Shown piece after piece: positions 8,016-16,622 of a stretch of 64,000 nt of DNA. A model generated the notes under the pieces. It did no database searches and was not told where the DNA came from. It saw only the letters and a program-made list of their open reading frames with translations. A program made the translations under genes and the position numbers. Every line of letters begins with the position of its first letter. Within the stretch, counting starts at the first letter, position 1. This DNA comes from an uncultured Spirochaetales bacterium (lineage in GTDB: Bacteria; Spirochaetota; Spirochaetia; Sphaerochaetales; Sphaerochaetaceae): positions 65,918-129,917 of the forward strand of contig CAKQRI010000002.1 of the NCBI GenBank assembly GCA_934271365.1, given 5' to 3'.

Positions 8016-9326
8016 ATGTATTTAACAACCGCAATTATTCTGCTATTGATGGCAGCAGCCTTTATCCTTGGCTCCATTTTCCTGAAATCACCTGAGATTT
8101 CAATGTTTCTGGCAGCCATTGTCGGCGGCATTGCCGGAATAGCTTTCCATGTAGGAGACCTCGATTTCGTTCGTCTGGTCTCTGTAACAGTAGAAGGCCT
8201 ATTCAATAACTTCGACCTTGCTATTCTCTTTGTATGTGCATCGTTCTTTGTAAATGTATATTCATATACAGGTGCAATGACAGCCATGACAAGAAAGCTG
8301 ATCAGTGGAGTTAATAATAAGTGGATTATCCTGATATTCATGGCTGTGTTCATGATCATCCCAGGTGCTCTCACTGGTGCAGGGTCTGTATCTGTATTCG
8401 TTCTTGGTGCACTTGTCTCAACTGTTCTTAAATATATGGGACTTAATGAGAAGAAGAGCACAGCCTTCGTATTCATGTTTGCTATACTTTCTGCAGCATG
8501 TCCTCCGATCAACCTCTGGACAATGCTTATGACAGCAGCAGCTAACATGCCTTATGTAGGCTTCACATGGCCTCTTCTTGTTCCTATCCTGATCACTGGA
8601 GCAGTGACAATAATCTATCTTGGATGGGGAGCTAAGAAAGAAGATAGCGCAAAGATTCTTTCTGAGCTTCCTGAAGCCCCAGAAGGAATGAACTGGTTCA
8701 GGATCCTGCTTCCGCTATTGACTGTATTTGCATTGATTCTTCTATCTCTTTATGCACCGTTTGAGATTCCTGTTCTTGGAACTCCTCTGATCTTCCTGAT
8801 TTCTGCTTTTGTTGCTATCCTCTGCAATCCAAAGAAGACAACTTTCAAAGAGATTCTGAAGGTTCTCAACGATACGATGGAGCAGGTATTCCCGCTTGTT
8901 GCTACAGTAATCAGCGTTGGTGCGCTTGTTAATATGATGGCAGCTACAGGAACAAAGGGACTGATCGGCGTTACATTCATTACAATGCCTACAATCCTTA
9001 TATATATCCTTCTTCTTGTCTTTGGACCATTCTCTCAGGGATGTCTGAGCTATGGAAGTGCTATCCTGATTGGTGCTCCTCTTATCTTCATGATGAATAC
9101 AAGAGGTATGGATACAACAATCGTCTGCGCAGCTCTTTCTCTTATCTTCCCGATTGGAGACTGCCTGCCACCATCTCGTATTGTTGGCCGTGTATCTATT
9201 GATACAACTGGATATAAAGGCAGCTACATGAGCTTCTTGAAGCAGATTGCTGTCCCTTGTATCACACTTGGGCTTATAGCTCTTCTGATGTTCATCAAAC
9301 CAGGCTGGTTTGTAGGTCTGAAATAG
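8016..9326 (+). CDS. TRAP-type large permease-like transporter
   Basis: Inner-membrane carrier of 436 residues with about 11-12 hydrophobic helices. The two-repeat layout, a Gly-rich half-way turn (GALTGAGSVSVFVLGALVS) and the second-half motif FGPFSQGCLSYGSAILIGAP resemble the ion-transporter superfamily that includes TRAP large permeases (DctM) and C4-dicarboxylate or citrate carriers. The substrate is not shown by sequence. The neighbours, a C69 dipeptidase and an aspartoacylase-like enzyme, suggest a small peptide or acylated amino acid. AAGGAAGG precedes the ATG and the gap to the previous gene is ten bases, so they are co-transcribed. No normal TRAP small subunit is present; a 57-codon membrane gene sits in that place. 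Confidence 0.8.
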   Translation: MYLTTAIILLLMAAAFILGSIFLKSPEISMFLAAIVGGIAGIAFHVGDLDFVRLVSVTVEGLFNNFDLAILFVCASFFVNVYSYTGAMTAMTRKLISGVNNKWIILIFMAVFMIIPGALTGAGSVSVFVLGALVSTVLKYMGLNEKKSTAFVFMFAILSAACPPINLWTMLMTAAANMPYVGFTWPLLVPILITGAVTIIYLGWGAKKEDSAKILSELPEAPEGMNWFRILLPLLTVFALILLSLYAPFEIPVLGTPLIFLISAFVAILCNPKKTTFKEILKVLNDTMEQVFPLVATVISVGALVNMMAATGTKGLIGVTFITMPTILIYILLLVFGPFSQGCLSYGSAILIGAPLIFMMNTRGMDTTIVCAALSLIFPIGDCLPPSRIVGRVSIDTTGYKGSYMSFLKQIAVPCITLGLIALLMFIKPGWFVGLK

Positions 9327-9336
9327 GAGGATAACG

Positions 9337-9510
9337 ATGGTATTTCTAGAGAACTTAATACACATTCTGTACTTTGTAATAGCTGGTATTATCCTGATCT
9401 ATTTCTTCAAGCATCTCTTTAAGCGCACAAAGAGGCAGGGATGGGTCTATGACCTTGTATATGTCTACTGCATGATTCCGTTTGTGCTTAGAGTTCTATA
9501 TATCAAATAA
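9337..9510 (+). CDS. 57-residue membrane peptide, possible transporter small subunit
   Basis: A short gene in the operon gap: ATG at 9337, TAA at 9508-9510, AGGAGG six bases before the ATG, and 12 bases from its stop to the next start. The product has a first hydrophobic helix (LIHILYFVIAGIILIYFF, residues 7-24), a basic loop KHLFKRTKRQ and a second helix (about 40-56, VYVYCMIPFVLRVLYI). Strong ribosome site, tight packing and clear two-helix topology make it a real gene. Inference: it may act as a minimal partner of the large permease, in the place where TRAP systems have a four-helix small subunit. Confidence 0.75.
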   Translation: MVFLENLIHILYFVIAGIILIYFFKHLFKRTKRQGWVYDLVYVYCMIPFVLRVLYIK

Positions 9511-9522
9511 GGAGGGCCGAAG

Positions 9523-10839
9523 ATGAAAGATGTACTCAAAACAGGCAGTAAGCTGCCAAAATGGGGAAAGCTCGTTGTCCTTCTATTTGGTATTGCAGCA
9601 GCAGCTATTGCTGGTTCGCAGTTCTATAATCTAAGGCATTTCAAGGAGACTGTGGTATCATCTCCTGAGCTTACTGAAGTCCAGATGCTCAGTGATTATC
9701 TTCCTTCTTTGAGAGGTACATGGGCAGATACTCCAGTGTTCATATACGATTCTGGTGTTGAGGGCGGTTCTGTTCTCTTTATGGGAAATGTTCATCCATA
9801 TGAGCCTGCAACAAGCCTTGCAGCTTATATCATGATGGAGAATATCCATGTAGAGAAGGGGAAGGTATTCATTGTCCCTGAAACAAACAGAAGCGGATCT
9901 ACGACTGGAATGCTTGGAAGTGCTTATCCTATGTTCTTCAATATCGAGACAGAATGGGGTAGAAAGACCTATAGAATCGGTGATAGAACAACCAATCCGC
10001 TTGATCAGTGGCCGGATCCATTTACATATGTCCATTATCCTGATGGACAGAATCTTGCATACCAGGATATCAGGAATATGAACAGAACATATCCAGGAAG
10101 GGCTGATGGAACTCTTACTGAACGCGCAAGCTATGCAGTTATGGAAATGATCAGGGAGAATGATATTGATATCTCAATTGATGCTCATGAAGCTTCAATC
10201 ACATATCCTGTAGTAGCTACATATGTAACACATCAGAGGGCAGAAGATGCTGCAATGATGGCTTCCATGATGCTAACAGCGATGAACTTCGATATGAAGT
10301 GTGAGGTATCACCAATGGGCCTTAGAGGTCTTTCTCACAGAGAGTGGGGTGACTTCAGTGACACATATGCAGTGCTCATGGAGACTCCAGAGCCATTCAT
10401 TGACAGAATCAATGGACCTATGACTGAGGATCTTTTCAAAGATGGCAAGGATGTATTCTTACAGGCTGCAGCAGATAAGAAGCTTGTTTATACAACCTCA
10501 TACAGCGCAACAGAAGAAGCTCTTGAAAGAAACCTTGAAGAGGATCCAAGGGCAATTCTTGGCTTCCCTCTATGGTACAGAGTCGGAAGGCATCTCTCAG
10601 GTGCAGCTGAGTTTGTGAGCCAGGTCGGAATGTTTGAGCCTGAAAAGGAAGTCATTGCAACATGGCCTCTCTATGAAGAGCTTGAGGCAAATGACTGTGG
10701 ATACTACCTGCATAATCCTGAAGATTACGCAGATAGTGAAGGCAATTATAAGATGTCCGGAGCTGCTTGGGACTTCTTCTATGGTGGTTATTATCATAGA
10801 GGCTCTAAGTCAAATAGAAGTCTGGTCTTTGAAATCTAA
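9523..10839 (+). CDS. Membrane-anchored M14/aspartoacylase-family zinc amidohydrolase
   Basis: A 438-residue enzyme of the succinylglutamate desuccinylase/aspartoacylase branch of the M14 zinc carboxypeptidases, which split amide bonds of acyl-amino acids or terminal residues. A hydrophobic helix near residues 17-31 should anchor it or act as a signal. Zinc ligands are visible: His91 and Glu94 in GNVHPYEPAT and His222 in SIDAHEAS. NRSGS and RNMNRTYPGRADGTLTER fit the substrate pocket, and AVLMETPEP could supply the catalytic Glu. GGAGGG precedes the ATG. Being exported and next to a transporter, it probably prepares the imported substrate outside the cytoplasm. The exact substrate cannot be read from sequence. 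Confidence 0.85.
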   Translation: MKDVLKTGSKLPKWGKLVVLLFGIAAAAIAGSQFYNLRHFKETVVSSPELTEVQMLSDYLPSLRGTWADTPVFIYDSGVEGGSVLFMGNVHPYEPATSLAAYIMMENIHVEKGKVFIVPETNRSGSTTGMLGSAYPMFFNIETEWGRKTYRIGDRTTNPLDQWPDPFTYVHYPDGQNLAYQDIRNMNRTYPGRADGTLTERASYAVMEMIRENDIDISIDAHEASITYPVVATYVTHQRAEDAAMMASMMLTAMNFDMKCEVSPMGLRGLSHREWGDFSDTYAVLMETPEPFIDRINGPMTEDLFKDGKDVFLQAAADKKLVYTTSYSATEEALERNLEEDPRAILGFPLWYRVGRHLSGAAEFVSQVGMFEPEKEVIATWPLYEELEANDCGYYLHNPEDYADSEGNYKMSGAAWDFFYGGYYHRGSKSNRSLVFEI

Positions 10840-10869
10840 AGGGAAGAGAACTTCCAGAGGAGTAAATAT

Positions 10870-11364
10870 ATGAAAAAGATTGTTTTGCTTTCAGCTCTTC
10901 TTTTCCTGATGCTCTCCAGCTGTGCTGTTTTTGCTGGAGGTACAAAGGAAAAAGCTGCTCCTGCAGTAAAGGAAAGTGTTCAGGTTACAGCTCCAGCTGC
11001 TTCTGAAAGTGCTAAGCCAGCGCCTGTAAGCCAGAAAGAGGCTGCCGCACCTGCATCTGTTAGTGCTCCTGCTGCTGAGCCTGTACCTGTAAAGAGATAT
11101 TTTCCATATGGGATAGTATCTGATAGCTCAGTTTCCATTGCAGCATTATCAGATCTATATAGTGACAGCCTCAGAAGTGAGATTGCTGTTCCGGAGAATC
11201 TAGTAGATGAGATTTCCTCTGCATATCCGGAAATTGCAAAGAACCTTGTAGCTGTTCCATCTGCTGAGGAAGCAGAGAATGCAGTAAAGGACAATAGCTT
11301 CCTTGTTGCGCTTCTTCCTTCCTCTTATAAAGCAGAGCTTACTGTTCTCAGCCTCGAGCTGTAG
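10870..11364 (+). CDS. Small lipoprotein-like secreted protein with Ala/Pro linker
   Basis: Not recognised. The 164-residue product starts with a signal peptide (MKKIVLLSALLFLMLSS). Two processing choices are visible: a relaxed lipobox at LSSC, Cys18, or signal peptidase I cleavage after VFA, giving GGTKEKAA. Residues 30-75 form a low-complexity Ala/Pro/Ser/Val linker, followed by a compact C-terminal region of about 90 residues (RYFPYGIVSDSSVSIAALSD onward) without Cys. AGAGGAG precedes the ATG, 30 bases after the amidohydrolase gene. A tethered domain on a flexible arm fits an outer-surface or periplasmic helper of the operon; inference only. Confidence 0.65.
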   Translation: MKKIVLLSALLFLMLSSCAVFAGGTKEKAAPAVKESVQVTAPAASESAKPAPVSQKEAAAPASVSAPAAEPVPVKRYFPYGIVSDSSVSIAALSDLYSDSLRSEIAVPENLVDEISSAYPEIAKNLVAVPSAEEAENAVKDNSFLVALLPSSYKAELTVLSLEL

Positions 11365-11414
11365 TCGCATTTGAATTTGATTCCAAACTCTAAGAAAAAG
11401 AGGAGAAACTGCTT

Positions 11415-13016
11415 ATGAAGATGAAATGGCATGCAAAGGCTCTGGTCCTGCTTTTGGCCCTGATGTTTGCATCAGCTCCGGTATTTGCCTGTACGATCTT
11501 TGCTGTAGGCAAGGATGCCACAACTGACGGTTCCACAATCGTTACACATAATGACGATTCATCTGGTGCTGATTTCCGTCTCTGGATTATTCCTGGCGGA
11601 GAGTGGCCGGAAGGCTCAACAAGAGACCTTGTTATTGATTCGCATAACTATGGAGATTTCGGCCAGTATCCTGCTGTTAAGGATTATGGCAATGGATATC
11701 CTGTAATTGAGATTCCAGAAGCTCCTAAGACATATTCTTACTTCCATTCAAGATATTCCTTCATGAACGAGAAGGGTGTTGCAATGGGTGAGGCTACAAT
11801 GAACATCGATAGATCTACAGAGCAGGGCAAGAAGGCATATTCAGCTCTGTTTGATGACAATGATGGGCTTATTGACTGCTGGAATGCTCAGGATATCGCA
11901 CTTGAAAGAGCATCAACAGCAAGAGAGGCTATTAGGGTAATCGGAGATCTTGTTGAGGAATATGGCTGGAAGGATGCAGGAGAGACTCTCAATATCTGTG
12001 ATGGAAATGAGGTCTGGGTTGCAGAATTCTATGGAAAGGATGTCTGGTGTGCAGTAAGGATTCCTGATAATGCAGTATTCGTAGCTGCTAACAGAGCAAG
12101 AATCGACCACATTGATTTCGATGATCCAGATAACTATATGTATTCTCCAAACATCAAGTCATTCGCTATTGAGAATGGACTCTGGTCTGAAGACAGCGGT
12201 GTTGATTTCTGCCCAGCAGAGATCTATGCTCCATTCAACAGCACATATAGCACAAGACGTGAGTGGAGAGGCCTTTCTCTCGTAGCTCCATCTCTGAATC
12301 TTGATCCGAATGCTACACGCTTCCCTCTCTATGTAATTCCTGAGAAGAAGCTGTCTGTTGATGATGTATTTGCTCTTACAGGCGATTACTATGAAGGTAC
12401 AGAATATGATGTTACAAAGGCACCTGAGGCTGGTCCTTATGGAGATCCTCTTGTTCCTCAGCACAAAGAGAGAACAATCAATCTCTTCAGAACATGCTAT
12501 GTAATGATTGCAAATGTAAAGTCATGGCTTCCTGATCCTGTTAAGTGCCTTGTATGGTATGGCTATGGTGCTCCTGATTCAACATATCTTACTCCGCTCT
12601 GGCCTACAATGAATTCTCTGCCTGCTCTTTATACAACAGGTAATAGATATGAGGCATTTGATAGAAACAGTGGCTGGTGGACAAACAGCTATGTACAGCA
12701 GATTGCAAGAATCAACTACAGAAGCGCTATCGAGGATATCAGAGCATTCCGCGATCCTATCATGGAAGAGCAGTATGAGGTTGTTGATAACATCCAGACA
12801 GTTGCTGCACGTCTTGTACGCCAGGGCAAGGAAGATGAGGCTAGGAATCTTCTTACATCCTTCGGCTCTGCTACTGCTGAGAAGTGGCATGATGAATGGC
12901 TTAAGCTTGGCGATCAGCTCCTTGGCCGCTATATGTGGGGCAATAAGAACATGAGAACTGTTGCTTACTCAGATTGGTGGAAAGGAATCATGAATTCAGC
13001 TGAGCATGATAAATAA
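11415..13016 (+). CDS. Secreted C69/U34-family dipeptidase
   Basis: N-terminal-nucleophile dipeptidase of 533 residues. The signal peptide ends ...SAPVFA and the next residue is Cys26 (CTIFAVGKDATTDGS). In this family the nucleophile must be the free N-terminal residue, so here signal-peptide removal itself would expose it and activate the enzyme. THNDDSSGADFRLW and the motif block GVAMGEATMNIDRS match the family. It hydrolyses dipeptides with broad specificity in known members. As the last gene of the operon before a strong terminator, it likely yields amino acids in the periplasm for uptake. Confidence 0.9.
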   Translation: MKMKWHAKALVLLLALMFASAPVFACTIFAVGKDATTDGSTIVTHNDDSSGADFRLWIIPGGEWPEGSTRDLVIDSHNYGDFGQYPAVKDYGNGYPVIEIPEAPKTYSYFHSRYSFMNEKGVAMGEATMNIDRSTEQGKKAYSALFDDNDGLIDCWNAQDIALERASTAREAIRVIGDLVEEYGWKDAGETLNICDGNEVWVAEFYGKDVWCAVRIPDNAVFVAANRARIDHIDFDDPDNYMYSPNIKSFAIENGLWSEDSGVDFCPAEIYAPFNSTYSTRREWRGLSLVAPSLNLDPNATRFPLYVIPEKKLSVDDVFALTGDYYEGTEYDVTKAPEAGPYGDPLVPQHKERTINLFRTCYVMIANVKSWLPDPVKCLVWYGYGAPDSTYLTPLWPTMNSLPALYTTGNRYEAFDRNSGWWTNSYVQQIARINYRSAIEDIRAFRDPIMEEQYEVVDNIQTVAARLVRQGKEDEARNLLTSFGSATAEKWHDEWLKLGDQLLGRYMWGNKNMRTVAYSDWWKGIMNSAEHDK

Positions 13017-13037
13017 GATAAAAGATAATGCTTTTGG

Positions 13038-13063
13038 GGAGGATGCTTGCATCCTCCTTTTTT
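13038..13063 (+). terminator. Rho-independent terminator of the peptidase operon
   Basis: GGAGGATGC/GCATCCTCC inverted repeat (13038-13046 and 13049-13057) followed by six T; the innermost pairs open to make a workable loop. Confidence 0.9.
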
Positions 13064-13147
13064 AATATAAAAGGAGCTATACCATGCAGCATAGTTCCAG
13101 TATTTTGACAGAATCCTCTGGGGGATGGATGAGGGTTCTGAGAAAAC

Positions 13148-13705
13148 CTATTTTTCCTTCTTAAGTCCCATGAGGTCTAGAAGCTTATTTCTGTAGCTTT
13201 TATTTCTCTCCTCCCATTCTGGAGCGACTTTTGAAGCTTCTCCCATGAAATGCTCTGAACTTCGGCCCATTTCTTGGCCTCTCCTTGTATGCTTGTCAAA
13301 AGCATAATCAGGAATCTCAGGAAGGATGCCTCCTTTCTTTATCCAGCAGAGAAGCTCATCTGTGGATCTGTCTTTCAGAGAAGATGAAAGATATCTGACT
13401 GCATGGATTGCGAACATCTCTCTGTCGTGTGCAAATGTGGCTTCTCTTCTCATCATATCGAGAGAATGAACAGTCAGCACAGCATATCTATCTGCCATGC
13501 CGATATCCTCAACAGAGATTATCCGGAGCCTTGCCCATAGATAATTCTCAAGCTCTGTGCTTGTTGTTGCCATCTCATGTGCAATTGCTGCTGCATTCTC
13601 TTCATGCCCTCTGCGGATTTCCTTCTGAAGTGCGGATATAAGCTCATCTGCATTGTATCCATTCTTTGTCTTTATATTCTGCCATGGATCATAATTCTCT
13701 GACAT
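13148..13705 (-). CDS. Stand-alone RarA/MgsA C-terminal-domain protein
   Basis: A 185-residue protein that resembles only the C-terminal helical part of the replication-associated AAA ATPase RarA (MgsA). The stretch SALQKEIRRGHEENAAAIA, then ENYLWARLRIISVEDIG (SVEDIG at residues 64-69) matches the RarA segment that ends in a SEDIG-type motif. There is no Walker A or B motif, so it cannot hydrolyse ATP. Lone domains like this exist, but no function is known to me. GAGGAAAG precedes the ATG. Its start is one base from the stop of the upstream phosphodiesterase gene (13707), so they are one transcript. Confidence 0.7.
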   Translation of the reverse strand: MSENYDPWQNIKTKNGYNADELISALQKEIRRGHEENAAAIAHEMATTSTELENYLWARLRIISVEDIGMADRYAVLTVHSLDMMRREATFAHDREMFAIHAVRYLSSSLKDRSTDELLCWIKKGGILPEIPDYAFDKHTRRGQEMGRSSEHFMGEASKVAPEWEERNKSYRNKLLDLMGLKKEK

Positions 13706-13706
13706 C

Positions 13707-14981
13707 TTATCTTTCCTCTATCAGATCAAGGCTTCTTCCATCTATGCCATCAAGCCTTATCCCGAATATGCTCATAATTGTCGGTGCTTCATCGACAAGT
13801 CTTGCATGCTTTATGAATGCACCATCTTTTGCTCTTTTACCTGCTACAATGAATGGTGGGTTAGGCCCCTTCTCTGGAGCAAATCCATGAGTTGATTCTG
13901 AGAACTTGTAGCATCTGTTGTCTGGCTTTGCTTCGATTTCTCCTGTTATGTCTTTGCCGAAGATCACATTGTTCTCTGCTTCAATCAAAAGGGAGAATGG
14001 GCCAGATAGATGATATAGCTCCTCTGTCTCAAATGGTGTCATTATCCTCTCTATGCATCCAGGGTATTCTTTCTGTATATCTTCAAATATCTTTATTGCA
14101 TCATCTTCGCTTATTCCGTTGGAATATACATGTCCTGAGAATGATGCACTATGCACAAAAAGCTTCCAGTCTTTTACTTTTCCAGATTCATCGAGTGTTA
14201 TATAGCCTTTGTCTGCAAGTACTCTGTTGATATTGAATATCCTATCAACATTGATATGCCCATGGTCACCAAGAAGTATGAATGTTGTATCTTCTGCTAT
14301 GCCTGCATCTTCAGCTGCTTTTATTATCTCTCCAAGTCTTTCATCAATGAACTTTATTGCATTGATGTTCTTAGCAGTCTCTGCCCCATTATTGTGTCTC
14401 TGATGGTCAAGATAGGAGAAGTGCACGAATGTAAGATCCGGTCTGAATTCCCTTATTATGTCAGATGCTGAAGACGATGCAAAAAGATCAAGGCCAGGAG
14501 TCTTCATCCAGTTGAGAAGATGCTTGTTCTTCTCGAATATATGCTTCACTGAAGGTGAATCTGCCTTGTCAAATACAGGGGATGGATCATCTGTCTCTTT
14601 ATCTGCCCATATCTCTGCGATGAGATAATCAGCAGGAGAAGAGCCCATGACAGGCCATGAGATTGAGGCCGTTGTGAGTCCTGCTCTTCTTGCCGCATCT
14701 ATCATTGTCGGCATCTTTATTGCACTGCTGTACCAGAACCATTCATCTTTATCTGAATATGGATTGAATACGTCATTATGATATATTCCATGCTTATCTG
14801 GATAGCAGCCGGTCATTATCGTAGTGTGGCATGGATATGTGTAGGTCGGGTATATGCAATGGATTTTCTCAGCTATTGCCTTCTTGCCACTAAGCAGCTT
14901 TGATGCATTGGAAAGCTTTTCAAATTCCTTTATGTCATCGCTGATCATCGCATCAATGCTGATGACTATGACTTTATCCAT
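13707..14981 (-). CDS. Alkaline phosphatase-superfamily nucleotide pyrophosphatase/phosphodiesterase
   Basis: A 424-residue metal-dependent phosphodiesterase. The metal and nucleophile sites are visible: Asp in ISIDAM near the start, the nucleophile Thr in IYPTYTYPCHTTIMTG, the pair FSYLDHQRHNNG, and LLGDHGHINVD. These match type I phosphodiesterase/nucleotide pyrophosphatase enzymes that split phosphodiester or pyrophosphate bonds. No signal peptide is seen, so it should be cytoplasmic. The start chosen is the ATG at 14981 with AAGGGGAT before it; an upstream in-frame start at 15044 adds 21 residues that do not fit the family. Substrate unknown. Confidence 0.88.
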   Translation of the reverse strand: MDKVIVISIDAMISDDIKEFEKLSNASKLLSGKKAIAEKIHCIYPTYTYPCHTTIMTGCYPDKHGIYHNDVFNPYSDKDEWFWYSSAIKMPTMIDAARRAGLTTASISWPVMGSSPADYLIAEIWADKETDDPSPVFDKADSPSVKHIFEKNKHLLNWMKTPGLDLFASSSASDIIREFRPDLTFVHFSYLDHQRHNNGAETAKNINAIKFIDERLGEIIKAAEDAGIAEDTTFILLGDHGHINVDRIFNINRVLADKGYITLDESGKVKDWKLFVHSASFSGHVYSNGISEDDAIKIFEDIQKEYPGCIERIMTPFETEELYHLSGPFSLLIEAENNVIFGKDITGEIEAKPDNRCYKFSESTHGFAPEKGPNPPFIVAGKRAKDGAFIKHARLVDEAPTIMSIFGIRLDGIDGRSLDLIEER

Positions 14982-15103
14982 ATAATCCCCTTTATGGTGT
15001 TTTCTGTAAAAATAGAGTAAAGTTAGATTTTTAACAAGCACCAATTAATATAGAACAATAACAATTATATTAGATATAGCATATTACTTCAAATGTTAAT
15101 TTT

Positions 15104-15880
15104 CTAACATATATGAATTTCTATATTTCGATTATCAAAGAATGCAATCCATTCGTCTGAGATGCCTTTATCTGTTATTACAGTATTGAATTTATCGAAT
15201 GACGAGATGAAGCATGGTCTGACTTCAGAGAATTTCGATGAATCAGCAATCAGGACGCGCTTCTCTGCATTGGCAATCATTGCACTCTTGATTTTTGCCT
15301 CATATGGCGTCATTGCTGTCAGTCCCATCTCCATAGAGATCCCAGAAGGAGCAATGAATGCAGTATTAGCTCTCATTCTCTCTAAGGTATTGACTGCTTC
15401 ATCTGATTCAAAAGCCTCAGTGTCTCTATGATAGAATCCTCCAGATAGGAATATGTTCTTTATCTTTTTCTTCATCAGCTCATTGAATATATTCATTGAG
15501 AAGCATCCTGCTGTAATATCTGCGCTTAGTGGTATTGCCTTGGCAAGCGCTGCTGCGGTTGTGCCAATATCTATGAAGATTGTGTCTTTTGCCCGGATCA
15601 GCTTAGCAGCTTCTTTGCCGATTCTCTCTTTTTCCTGCTCTCTGATTGATTTTGTCTGCATTATGCTATAGCTATCAATATCAAATGAGGATTCAGGATT
15701 CCTGGTTATTGCGCCGTGCAGTTGGCGCACTATCTCATTATCCTTGAGGATCTGTATATCCCGTCTGATTGTCATCTCTGTGACATCGAGCTCAGCGGCA
15801 AGCTCTTTGACTGATGCAAATTCTTTCAGGTTCAGATATGAGATAATGGCATCAAGCCTGTTTTTCTGCTGATCGTTCAT
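15104..15880 (-). CDS. DeoR-family transcriptional regulator
   Basis: A 258-residue regulator: N-terminal winged helix (QQKNRLDAIISYL, EFASVKELAAELDVTEMTIRRDI, residues about 1-55) and a sugar-phosphate sensor domain of the DeoRC type (IFIDIGTTAAALAKAI, FLSGGFYHRDTEAFES, IADSSKF). Such proteins repress carbohydrate genes until a phosphorylated sugar binds. The target is not evident; the phosphodiesterase gene just downstream on the same strand is possible. Starts at 15895 or 15916 cannot be excluded, as no ribosome site is clear. Confidence 0.88.
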   Translation of the reverse strand: MNDQQKNRLDAIISYLNLKEFASVKELAAELDVTEMTIRRDIQILKDNEIVRQLHGAITRNPESSFDIDSYSIMQTKSIREQEKERIGKEAAKLIRAKDTIFIDIGTTAAALAKAIPLSADITAGCFSMNIFNELMKKKIKNIFLSGGFYHRDTEAFESDEAVNTLERMRANTAFIAPSGISMEMGLTAMTPYEAKIKSAMIANAEKRVLIADSSKFSEVRPCFISSFDKFNTVITDKGISDEWIAFFDNRNIEIHIC

Positions 15881-15975
15881 TTTATATATTCTCATATATA
15901 GATTAGCCCGGGTCAAGGAAGTTCTTGACTGTAATAGAAATCGTTATGATTTTATTTTCATGGAGGATTTTAGTT

Positions 15976-16551
15976 ATGAAGAGCTTGGGTTCAAAACCTC
16001 TTCTTTTTCCGATGCCTGTTCTCATCATCGCATCATACAATGAAGATGGCAGTGTTAATGCTATGAATATGGCCTGGGGTGGTGTTTCTGATGATACAAA
16101 AGTATCTCTTAATCTGGCACCTGATCATAAGACAGCTGAGAATATAAGAAAGAGAAGAGCATTCACTATAAGCGTTGCAGATGGTGCTCATATGAAGGAG
16201 GCAGACTTCTTTGGGATTGCAAGCGGAAATAAGGTTGCTGATAAGTTCAGCAGGAGCGGGCTTTCAGCTGTAAAGAGCGAGCTTGTTGATGCTCCTGTAA
16301 TCACAGATTTCCCGCTTACTCTTGAGTGCAGTGTATCAGAGATAACAGAGAGGCCGTCTCTCTGCCATGTTGAAGGCGAGATCCTGAATGTTCTTGTCCA
16401 TGAAGATATTCTGGATGATAAGGGAAAAGTTGATGTGAGAAAGCTGGACGGTCTGATTTTCGATACATTCACAAGTGGTTACTATAGGGTAGGAGATAGA
16501 ATCGGTACTGCATGGAAAGAAGGTGCAGAGCTGATGAAAAACTGCAGATAA
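15976..16551 (+). CDS. Flavin reductase-like (FMN-binding split-barrel) protein
   Basis: A 191-residue protein of the flavin reductase family. It opens MKSLGSKPLLFPMPVLIIAS and has VNAMNMAWGGVSDDTKVSLNL and HKTAENIRKRRAFTISV, the FMN-contact segments of this fold. Members reduce free flavins or serve as NADH:flavin partners, and some are simple FMN-binding redox proteins. Ending SGYYRVGDRIGTAWKEG is typical. The ATG at 15976 follows GGAGG by nine bases; a longer frame from 15925 has no such site. It is divergent from the DeoR gene and ends at a hairpin terminator. Confidence 0.85.
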   Translation: MKSLGSKPLLFPMPVLIIASYNEDGSVNAMNMAWGGVSDDTKVSLNLAPDHKTAENIRKRRAFTISVADGAHMKEADFFGIASGNKVADKFSRSGLSAVKSELVDAPVITDFPLTLECSVSEITERPSLCHVEGEILNVLVHEDILDDKGKVDVRKLDGLIFDTFTSGYYRVGDRIGTAWKEGAELMKNCR

Positions 16552-16572
16552 GCTGCTATAATCTAGAAATAT

Positions 16573-16606
16573 GCATGCCTTCTCTTTTCAGATGAGGCAT
16601 GCTTTT
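16573..16606 (+). terminator. Rho-independent terminator after the flavin reductase gene
   Basis: GCATGCCT (16573-16580) pairs with AGGCATGC (16595-16602), followed by four T. Confidence 0.8.
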
Positions 16607-16622
16607 ATGTATAGAAGGCGAT

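Noticed and set aside
8742..9365. 207-codon minus-strand frame opposite the large permease
   Set aside because: Ser/Cys/His-rich mirror of the permease gene; it covers the 57-codon gene's start and has no support.
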